Both the position numbers and the translations under genes were made by a program. Below, piece after piece: positions 1 to 5,819 of a stretch of DNA of 38,837 nt. Positions within the stretch are counted from its first letter, which is position 1. The number at the start of each line of letters is the position of its first letter. This stretch comes from Chitinophagales bacterium (GTDB taxonomy: Bacteria > Bacteroidota > Bacteroidia > Chitinophagales > Chitinophagaceae). The notes below the pieces were generated by a model that ran no database searches, was not told where the DNA came from, and saw nothing but the letters and a program-made list of their open reading frames with translations. Location: the NCBI GenBank assembly GCA_015654595.1, contig JAATGQ010000239.1, positions 1 to 38,837 of the forward strand, read 5' to 3'.

Positions 1-1
1 C

Positions 2-439
2 TATATCCTGGCTTCTATCGTAGAAGAAGAAACCAATGCCGCTTCAGACAAGGGCAAGATCGCCAGCGTCTATATGAACAGGATGAAGAAGGGCATTAAA
101 CTCGGCGCCGACCCGACCGTCAAATACGCCATGCGCGATTTTGAATTAAAACGCATCTACGAAAAATACCTGAAGACGGAATCTCCCTATAACACCTACC
201 TGCACGATGGACTCCCGCCGGGTCCCATCTGTACGCCTTCCGAGACAACCATCGACGCCGTTCTTCAGGCTCCGGCAACAGACTACCTGTATTTCGTAGC
301 CAAACCCGACAACTCTGGTCTTTCCAATTTTGCCGCTACCTTCCAGGAACACGAAGCCAACGCAAAGGCTTACCGGACCTGGCTGGATACGCAAATGAGC
401 ATCCGTGCCGCAGCCGACAGCGCAAAAGCAAAAAAGTAA
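2..439 (+). CDS. mltG: Endolytic transglycosylase MltG, C-terminal part (5' end outside window)
   Basis: The reading frame is open from base 2, so the gene begins before the window. The visible 145 residues match the catalytic end of the MltG/YceG family, inner-membrane enzymes that cleave nascent peptidoglycan strands. The family signature is visible: an ASIVEEET-like stretch near base 14-37 whose first glutamates include the expected catalytic residue, then VYMNRMKKGIKLGADPTVKY and a PYNTY..GLPPGPIC segment close to the family consensus. The end is a short lysine-rich tail with TAA at 437-439. The next gene starts 6 bases later on the same strand, so the two are probably cotranscribed. The family call is firm; the full length is unknown because of truncation. 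Confidence 0.93.
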   Translation, partial: YILASIVEEETNAASDKGKIASVYMNRMKKGIKLGADPTVKYAMRDFELKRIYEKYLKTESPYNTYLHDGLPPGPICTPSETTIDAVLQAPATDYLYFVAKPDNSGLSNFAATFQEHEANAKAYRTWLDTQMSIRAAADSAKAKK

Positions 440-445
440 GACCTC

Positions 446-1432
446 ATGACGAAACTCGAACGAAAAATATATACCAGCGCCCCCTTTCGCTACCTGGAAG
501 CGAAAAGCAAGAAGCTGGTATTGCCCGGCTTTCAGGGACTGCCTTTGTTCGAGGTCATTACTCTTTTCAACAGCCAGGTAAAAAAGGTGGGGTTGGCCGA
601 TCGCGCCCGCAGCATCGCATTCAGCTTTCTGATCGCGATCCCGGCAGCCACGATCTTTATCTGTACCCTGGTTCCCTATATGCCCGTCAGCCATCAGATC
701 GACCGGCAATTGCTGCAGCTGACGAAAGACCTTACTCCCAACCAGAACACCTATCTGCTGGTCAGTCAGTTCCTCGAGGACTTTTTGAACAAACCCCGGG
801 CAGGTTTATTGTCCGTCGGTTTTGTGCTGGCGCTTTTCTACTCTTCCAACGCGATGATGGGCATCATGCGCTCCTTCAATAAATCACTGACCTATCATAG
901 CCGCCGTCGGAACGTTTTTCAAACCCGCTGGATGGCTATCAAGCTGACGACGATGGTGCTGCTGATGGTCGTGGGCTCCGTAGTCATGCTCGTTACACAG
1001 GCACAACTGATCAAGGACCTGCTGAGATTCCTGCATATCCCCAGCTCCAACCACAGCGCAAGATTATTGATCCGCACCATCCGCTGGGTGTTGCTGATAC
1101 CGTTGTTTTACTTCGCGATCGCCTGTATCTATAAGTATGGCCCTTCGGTCCACCGACGGTGGAAGCTCTTCTCCCCCGGCACCTTCCTCGCCACCGCTCT
1201 CACCATCGCGATCACCCTCTTATTTTCCTACTGGGTGAACCACTTCGGCAACTACAATAAAGTCTACGGCTCCATCGGAACGGTCATGATCCTGATGCTG
1301 CTGGTTTACTTTAATTCACTTGTGCTATTAATTGGTTATGAGCTGAATGTGAGTATTTATTACCTAAAGGTCATGATGGGCGATCTGCCCGGGCAGTCGG
1401 CTTCGAACAAGTCTGTTGCGGCTCGTCTATAA
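446..1432 (+). CDS. YihY/virulence factor BrkB family membrane protein
   Basis: 328 residues with about six hydrophobic segments (roughly residues 50-72, 118-140, 168-190, 210-232, 248-270 and 280-302). The segment around residues 270-302, with YNKVYGSIG followed by a hydrophobic stretch ending in GYELN, is the most characteristic signature of the YihY/BrkB family. These are inner-membrane proteins of uncertain function; the old ribonuclease BN label for the family was an error. The ATG at 446 lies 6 bases after mltG and is preceded by a weak purine-rich leader. The 3' end overlaps the convergent thioredoxin-like gene by 6 bases (1427-1432). Confidence 0.9.
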   Translation: MTKLERKIYTSAPFRYLEAKSKKLVLPGFQGLPLFEVITLFNSQVKKVGLADRARSIAFSFLIAIPAATIFICTLVPYMPVSHQIDRQLLQLTKDLTPNQNTYLLVSQFLEDFLNKPRAGLLSVGFVLALFYSSNAMMGIMRSFNKSLTYHSRRRNVFQTRWMAIKLTTMVLLMVVGSVVMLVTQAQLIKDLLRFLHIPSSNHSARLLIRTIRWVLLIPLFYFAIACIYKYGPSVHRRWKLFSPGTFLATALTIAITLLFSYWVNHFGNYNKVYGSIGTVMILMLLVYFNSLVLLIGYELNVSIYYLKVMMGDLPGQSASNKSVAARL

Positions 1433-1957
1433 CGCTTTTTTCAGTTCGGGTTCCACCTGTAGCTCTGTCAGCTGCCGGTCGAAGAAACGATGATAATGCT
1501 TCCTGTTATTGACAAAAAGGACGCAAGGTAAACTGGCCGTATAGCGGGGATCGACGGCGGCTTTACCAGCGCCGGTACTGCGATCGCTTAGCCAGAAAAG
1601 TCTGACCGTATAACCGTTGCCGGCTGCCGCAGCGGCAATTCCGGAAGGGAAATCGATGGGATTATCGAGGCTGACCAATATCAGTTCGGCGCCCTGATCC
1701 TTGTATTGCGCCACCGACTTCTGCATATAGGGCAGCTCTTTCAGACAGGGGGCGCAGAAGGTTGCCCAGAAAGCGACAACCAACGGATGATCACAGCTGT
1801 CGATGAGTTGACCGAGCTGAGCCGGACTGATCTTTTGAACGAGGGGAACAGAGTCCAGGCTATTGGCGGCAACAGGCAATCCGATGGCAGTGATTGGGGC
1901 CGCCGACGCAGTGAGCGCCAGCCCGGCAATCAGCAAGGCCAGGCAATATCGTCTCAT
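1427..1957 (-). CDS. TlpA-like periplasmic thioredoxin-fold protein
   Basis: 176 residues beginning with a signal peptide (MRRYCLALLIAGLALTASAA). A thioredoxin fold follows, with the redox motif CAPC at residues 68-71 inside the context FWATFCAPCLKELP. This is typical of TlpA/ResA-type thiol-disulfide oxidoreductases acting outside the cytoplasm. A SLP cis-proline-type segment (ASLPCVLFVN, near residues 141-150) fits the fold. The start ATG overlaps the stop of the upstream trmH-like gene by 4 bases (ATGA), so the two are translationally coupled. The real substrate is unknown. The redox family call is firm. Confidence 0.88.
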   Translation of the reverse strand: MRRYCLALLIAGLALTASAAPITAIGLPVAANSLDSVPLVQKISPAQLGQLIDSCDHPLVVAFWATFCAPCLKELPYMQKSVAQYKDQGAELILVSLDNPIDFPSGIAAAAAGNGYTVRLFWLSDRSTGAGKAAVDPRYTASLPCVLFVNNRKHYHRFFDRQLTELQVEPELKKAL

Positions 1958-2568
1958 GCGTTATCCCCGGCCTCCGGTACCGTCAGCTGTCCCCTGCTCC
2001 ATTCTTTTAATAGCTGGTCGTAGCGCGCCGGCGATAGTCCTTTTTGGGCATAGTGTCCAGCCAGCGTTTTCTGCCGGTGGGCTTCGTATAAAGTTACCGC
2101 ACAGGCCACGGAAATATTGAGCGACTGTATAATACCAACCTGGGGGATGATAAAGTTGCCGTCGGCCATGTCCCTGATCTCATCGCTGACGCCAGAATGT
2201 TCATTGCCAAAGACAAGCGCGATACGGTCAGTCAGACTCATGTCGTATAAAGATACCGCGTCGCTGCTGAGATGCGTGGTAAAGATCCGATCGGCCCGTT
2301 GACGCAGTGCGGCAAAGCATTCCTTTGCGTCCGAGTATTGATGAACCGTCAGCCAGCTGGCGGCACTGCTGCTGCTCTTGGCGCCCCATTTCTTGTGTCT
2401 TGGGATACGGGTATTCAATACGTAGATATCCTGTACGCCCACAGCATCACAAGTACGCATGACGGCAGATATATTGTGCGGATCGAAGACATTTTCCAAT
2501 ACGATGGTCAGATTCTCCTGTCTTTTGTCCAACACGCTGGTAATCCTTTGTTCTCTTTCCGGGGTCAT
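1954..2568 (-). CDS. trmH: TrmH-family (SpoU) RNA 2'-O-ribose methyltransferase, probably tRNA Gm18
   Basis: 204 residues from the ATG at 2568. An upstream in-frame ATG at 2607 would add 13 hydrophobic residues and lies upstream of the -7 box, so I reject it. The three SPOUT/TrmH motifs are visible in order: NVFDPHNISAVMRTCDA (motif 1, with the conserved asparagine and arginine), ALVFGNEHSGVS (motif 2) and IPQVGIIQSLNISVACA (motif 3, AdoMet knot). The TPEREQRI..VLDKRQ N-terminus is like tRNA guanosine-18 2'-O-methyltransferase TrmH; the exact target is an inference. The gene is divergent from clpS and translationally coupled to the thioredoxin-like gene downstream. Confidence 0.88.
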   Translation of the reverse strand: MTPEREQRITSVLDKRQENLTIVLENVFDPHNISAVMRTCDAVGVQDIYVLNTRIPRHKKWGAKSSSSAASWLTVHQYSDAKECFAALRQRADRIFTTHLSSDAVSLYDMSLTDRIALVFGNEHSGVSDEIRDMADGNFIIPQVGIIQSLNISVACAVTLYEAHRQKTLAGHYAQKGLSPARYDQLLKEWSRGQLTVPEAGDNA

Positions 2569-2586
2569 AATCAGGTAAATATGGCG

Positions 2587-2594
2587 CAAAAATA
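2587..2594 (-). promoter_or_regulatory. Bacteroidota -7 box for trmH-like gene
   Basis: On the minus strand the bases read TATTTTTG, a full match to TAnnTTTG, 18 bases upstream of the preferred ATG at 2568. No good -33 TTTG sits at the usual 17-21 base spacing; the nearest TTTG is only 10 bases away. It supports the shorter start. Confidence 0.45.
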
Positions 2595-2621
2595 CGTAAA
2601 GCGTCAAAATATCCCCAGCAT

Positions 2622-2652
2622 CTTGTCCGGGCTTCCGAATTGTGTAACTTTG
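2622..2652 (+). promoter_or_regulatory. Bacteroidota -33/-7 promoter for clpS-aat
   Basis: A CTTG -33 element (2622-2625) and a perfect TAnnTTTG -7 box (TAACTTTG, 2645-2652) are separated by 19 bases, the usual spacing for the primary sigma factor of this phylum. Transcription would begin near 2659, about 12 bases before the clpS ATG at 2671. Confidence 0.65.
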
Positions 2653-2670
2653 CGGAAAGAATGTACCGCA

Positions 2671-2976
2671 ATGGCGTATTCACCAAATGACCCAAGGACG
2701 GCAGCGCTGGAAGATACCGATGTTCTGACCAGCACCGTAGACACTTTCCATCTTATCGTGTGGAACGATGAGGTCAATACTTTCGAATGGGTGATCGAGA
2801 CCCTGGTCGAAATTTGCGGGCATACCCAGGAGCAGGCCGAGCAGTGCGCGATGATCATCCATACCAAGGGCAGCTATGCCGTAAAACATGGCGCATACGA
2901 AGAGTTAAAACCACTTTGTGACGCCATTACGGACAGAGGCATTGGCGCCACGATTGAAATCCTTTCCGGCTCCTAG
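2671..2976 (+). CDS. clpS: ATP-dependent Clp protease adaptor ClpS
   Basis: 101 residues, close to the usual ClpS length of about 106. ClpS binds N-degron substrates (N-terminal Leu, Phe, Trp, Tyr) and hands them to the Clp unfoldase. The core motif VWNDEVNTFEWVIETL (conserved N-D-x-x-N-T) and the helix with CAMIIHTKGSYAV are both present and intact, including the histidine and glycine that line the N-degron pocket. The frame is open further upstream, but the ATG at 2671 follows a good promoter and gives the normal family N-terminus. aat starts 7 bases after the stop, so the pair forms an N-degron operon. Confidence 0.93.
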   Translation: MAYSPNDPRTAALEDTDVLTSTVDTFHLIVWNDEVNTFEWVIETLVEICGHTQEQAEQCAMIIHTKGSYAVKHGAYEELKPLCDAITDRGIGATIEILSGS

Positions 2977-2983
2977 CCTGATT

Positions 2984-3631
2984 ATGTCGCTGTTTATCCT
3001 CAATTCCGAACTCGTTTTCCCCCCGGTTCAACTGTCAGAACCAGACGGCCTTCTGGCTATCGGCGGCGATCTGTCAACCCAACGTCTTTTACTCGCATAC
3101 CGGCAGGGAATTTTTCCCTGGTACGAGGGCCAGCACATCCTCTGGTGGTGCCCCGATCCGCGCTTTGTGTTATTCCCGGAGGAACTTAAGGAGAGCAAGA
3201 GCATGAAACAGCTGTTACGCCGCAATGCTTTTGATTTTAGGATCAATACGGCCTTCCGGGAGGTGATCAACAACTGTAAAACTATCTCCCGCCGCGGCCA
3301 GGAAAGCACCTGGATCACCGATGAGGTCAGGGCGGCCTATACCCGGCTTCATGAGGCCGGGTATGCGCACTGCGCCGAAGCCTGGCTGGATGGTGAACTG
3401 GTAGGCGGGCTCTATGGCATCCGGCTGGGAAAGGTCTTTTTTGGCGAAAGCATGTTCAGTAAAACCAGTAACGCCAGCAAATACGCGTTTATCGCTTATG
3501 TGCAGCAATTGCGGAAAGAAGGCGTGGAACTGATCGATTGCCAGGTTTACACCGAGCATCTGGAGAGTCTTGGCGCGAAAATGATCTCCCGGGAGCGTTT
3601 TATCGGGCTGCTGGATCAGTTGATTGAGTAA
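2984..3631 (+). CDS. aat: Leucyl/phenylalanyl-tRNA--protein transferase
   Basis: 215 residues. Aat transfers Leu or Phe from aminoacyl-tRNA to N-terminal Lys/Arg of proteins, creating N-degrons read by ClpS. Hallmarks visible: GLLAIGGDLS, LAYRQGIFPWYE, WWCPDPRFVL near the N-terminus, and GYAHCAEAWLDGELVGGLYG plus GKVFFGESMFS in the GNAT-like core. The ATG at 2984 gives the normal family start; an ATG 66 bases further upstream lies inside clpS and is rejected. It follows clpS by 7 bases. The 3' end overlaps the convergent nuclease gene by 32 bases (3600-3631). Confidence 0.94.
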   Translation: MSLFILNSELVFPPVQLSEPDGLLAIGGDLSTQRLLLAYRQGIFPWYEGQHILWWCPDPRFVLFPEELKESKSMKQLLRRNAFDFRINTAFREVINNCKTISRRGQESTWITDEVRAAYTRLHEAGYAHCAEAWLDGELVGGLYGIRLGKVFFGESMFSKTSNASKYAFIAYVQQLRKEGVELIDCQVYTEHLESLGAKMISRERFIGLLDQLIE

Positions 3632-4994
3632 GGTTTATCTTCTTTGCCGGCCATCGTTCGGCATGCTGAAAGACCAGTCCCCTCATATAATCGTTCTCCG
3701 GGTATTGTTTAAGATATCCCTTCAGCCCGTCAGTATCAAGGTACCCTACATCCGTCGGCAGATAGCCCATACCATAAAATCTTCCCTGCTCAACAAGGAT
3801 ACAGCTTCTCTCATCGGCATGTCTTCCTTCATCCATCAACGTAAAAGAAGGCAGGCTTTGGAGCAGCGCCCCGATGGCAGATTCCACCCGCTGGTTATAG
3901 GCAGCAACCGGTTCTTTTTGTTCACAGGCGCCGTCACAGGCATGTTCCAACACCCCGATACAGGTGTCGTTGTCGCGCTGTATAAAAGAGAACTTGGGAC
4001 AAAGCCGGAATTCCTTTACCAGCCGGCGCAACAGCTGCTGACCTTCGTGCAGCAGCGAAAAGGTATAGATCGGCTGCAGCTGCCGGCGCTTCTTTTCCAG
4101 CACAAGTCTCGAATAGCCGTTGCGGTCCTCGTATACATACAGGCCAAAGGCCGGTTCGAATTTTTTGAGACTGCGGTTATAGGAAGGCCAGAGCCGTTTG
4201 ATCTCCACACATTCCAATAAAAAGGCCATCAGCTCCGTGCCGGTCGTTTCGAAAGAGATAGAATAGATATTGCGCAGGAACGCCTGTTTCTGACGGCCGG
4301 GTTTGTCGTTCGAAAAATGGCTGGTCACCCGGCTACGCAGGTTTCTGGCTTTCCCGACATAGATCACCTTTCCTTTCTGATCGTGGAAATAATAAACGCC
4401 TGGCGTCATCGGCAATTTTTCGATCTCTTCAGCCGGCAGATTGGTAGGAAGATACTGTTCTTTGCTGTTGCCTTTCAGCATGGCCCGGATGACTTCGAGG
4501 CCCCCTGCTTTCAGCACCCGCTCGAACAGCAGCACGGTTGCATCCGCATCGCCGCCTGCCCGGTGGCGATTGGCATTGGAAATACCCAGGTACTGACAGA
4601 TATTACCCAGACTATGGCTGGGTGCGTCGGGAAAGACTTTTCGGCTAAGCCTGACCGTGCAAAGCTTTTTACAGTCGAGGTCATACCCGCAGGCTTTTAA
4701 CTGATATTTGAGAAAGGAATAATCAAAATTGACGTTGTGTGCGACAAAGATCCTGTCTTTCAGCAGATCGTATACAGATGAAGCTACGTCATCAAAATAA
4801 GGCGCATCTTCCACCAGCTCATCGGTGATCCCCGTCAGGGCCTGCACGTAACGCGGGATAGTAATTCCAGGGTTTACCAGCGTCTCGTATCGCTTAACTT
4901 CCCGATTTCCATCGTGTAACACAATAGCAACTTCTGTTATGGCGTTATTGGCTGCATAACCGCCAGTGGTTTCTATATCGACTATCGCATACAT
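3600..4994 (-). CDS. DEDDh exonuclease fused to GIY-YIG nuclease domain
   Basis: 464 residues from the ATG at 4994, which places the ExoI motif right at the N-terminus; the ATG at 5024 would add ten unlikely residues. The N-terminal domain is a DnaQ-like 3'-5' exonuclease: AIVDIETTG (ExoI D and E), VAHNVNFDYSFL (ExoII) and HRAGGDADAT (ExoIII H and D). Around residues 205-245 follows a GIY-YIG domain (PGVYYFHDQ, KVIYVGKARNLRSRV), as at the N-terminus of UvrC/Cho. The rest contains cysteines (CPKF, CIGVLEHACDGAC) that recall UvrC-type linker regions. Such fusions are known in Bacteroidota and Actinobacteria. A DNA repair role is inferred. Confidence 0.88.
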   Translation of the reverse strand: MYAIVDIETTGGYAANNAITEVAIVLHDGNREVKRYETLVNPGITIPRYVQALTGITDELVEDAPYFDDVASSVYDLLKDRIFVAHNVNFDYSFLKYQLKACGYDLDCKKLCTVRLSRKVFPDAPSHSLGNICQYLGISNANRHRAGGDADATVLLFERVLKAGGLEVIRAMLKGNSKEQYLPTNLPAEEIEKLPMTPGVYYFHDQKGKVIYVGKARNLRSRVTSHFSNDKPGRQKQAFLRNIYSISFETTGTELMAFLLECVEIKRLWPSYNRSLKKFEPAFGLYVYEDRNGYSRLVLEKKRRQLQPIYTFSLLHEGQQLLRRLVKEFRLCPKFSFIQRDNDTCIGVLEHACDGACEQKEPVAAYNQRVESAIGALLQSLPSFTLMDEGRHADERSCILVEQGRFYGMGYLPTDVGYLDTDGLKGYLKQYPENDYMRGLVFQHAERWPAKKINLTQSTDPAAR

Positions 4995-5161
4995 GTTCTT
5001 TTCGCGTCGATAAAGGTACGCCAAACAAAGGTTATATCCGTCAATCTCCCCTTTAGAAAACAGGTTCCAATTACTTGTGCCGCACTACTATGAAACTATT
5101 CCAGGCTGACCGTAACAGCCGCGGGAAGTATCCGATTCTTTAACCTAAATCCAAGATCCTG

Positions 5162-5272
5162 ATGCAAGAAATGCGCACAACCAGAACAAAGGACACGATT
5201 TTCACGATTGTTACAGCCCTGCTGTACTTCTGTGCGATCCTGGCTTTTGCTTATGTTTTCACGATGTCTTAA
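5162..5272 (+). CDS. Putative 36-residue single-helix membrane peptide
   Basis: ATG at 5162, TAA at 5270-5272. A short polar, positively charged N-terminus (MQEMRTTRTKD) is followed by about 22 hydrophobic residues (TIFTIVTALLYFCAILAFAYVF) and a short tail. This pattern, with positives on the cytoplasmic side, is what a real small membrane protein shows. There is no homology that I recognise. Translation could also start at the ATG at 5171. No convincing promoter is seen directly upstream. It could be a chance ORF. Confidence 0.4.
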   Translation: MQEMRTTRTKDTIFTIVTALLYFCAILAFAYVFTMS

Positions 5273-5383
5273 CCCGAGGCTTGCCTCAATCCCATGCAAC
5301 ACATTGAAAGTCAACTCCAAGTCGATGCAAGTCGGCTTGAGGTTGACCGGAAAAAAGTTTTTTCAGCAATTTGAAAGTTGTTG

Positions 5384-5391
5384 TATCTTTG
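5384..5391 (+). promoter_or_regulatory. Bacteroidota-type -7 box upstream of small membrane peptide 2
   Basis: TATCTTTG matches TAnnTTTG. A T-run at about 5358-5363 lies near the expected -33 position, but it is not a clean TTTG. The predicted transcript would start near 5398 and have a leader of about 165 bases before the ATG at 5566, ending at the terminator at 5722-5749. Confidence 0.45.
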
Positions 5392-5565
5392 TTCCCGTTA
5401 GTTTACTCCCCTTTAGAACGGCTTGCCCATAGTAACGAGAACTTTAGACTGGCATAAACTCTTCGCCAATTCGCTGAGAAACCATCCAATAAATTATTGA
5501 CTTCCGATTCCCTTTGAATTCCGCTTTATTTTAATTCACTTGGTTTCACCCTAAAAATTTCGACT

Positions 5566-5679
5566 ATGAAGAAGTTGATACACTCTATTCATCTTGGAGA
5601 AAATCTGAAAACAGCTCTCCTTGCTCTTGGTTTTATCGGACTGGTTATGTTCCTGTCCTACCTTTACTGGTTTGCCTAG
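5566..5679 (+). CDS. Putative 37-residue single-helix membrane peptide
   Basis: ATG at 5566, TAG at 5677-5679. The peptide starts MKKLIHSIHLGENLKT, then has a hydrophobic helix (ALLALGFIGLVMFLSYLYWF). It sits between a -7 box at 5384-5391 and a strong intrinsic terminator starting 43 bases after the stop, so it looks like a self-contained transcription unit, which is the main argument for it being real. I do not recognise the family. Confidence 0.5.
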   Translation: MKKLIHSIHLGENLKTALLALGFIGLVMFLSYLYWFA

Positions 5680-5721
5680 GATCTGATCAGCTGGAGAACC
5701 AGCCATATTGATAAAAATGCT

Positions 5722-5749
5722 AAAAATTCCCCCTCGTGGGAATTTTTTT
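5722..5749 (+). terminator. Intrinsic terminator
   Basis: Perfect 10-base stem (AAAAATTCCC at 5722-5731 with GGGAATTTTT at 5738-5747) with a six-base loop and a run of seven T. It closes the transcription unit of the small membrane peptide and separates it from valS. Confidence 0.85.
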
Positions 5750-5786
5750 GTGCCTGTACCGCCCCTCTACCCTCCGCGAAAATCAG

Positions 5787-5794
5787 TACCTTTG
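5787..5794 (+). promoter_or_regulatory. -7 box for valS
   Basis: TACCTTTG matches TAnnTTTG and lies 25 bases upstream of the valS ATG at 5820. No matching -33 TTTG is seen at normal spacing. Confidence 0.45.
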
Positions 5795-5819
5795 CCGTCC
5801 GTAAAAATTGAATTACAGT

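Larger units (their letters stand above)
4995..5819. other. Sparse intergenic region before valS with small ORFs and repeats
   Basis: This stretch of about 0.8 kb lacks a conventional gene. It contains two short ORFs predicted to encode single-helix membrane peptides (5162-5272, 5566-5679), a 13-base direct repeat CTCCCCTTTAGAA at 5046-5058 and 5406-5418, a TATCTTTG -7 box at 5384-5391, a clear terminator hairpin (5722-5749) and the valS -7 box. Longer frames on the minus strand show no family features. Confidence 0.6.

Noticed and set aside
2272..2670. Long N-terminal extension of clpS
   Set aside because: It overlaps the divergent trmH-like gene and its promoter; the ATG at 2671 gives the normal ClpS length.
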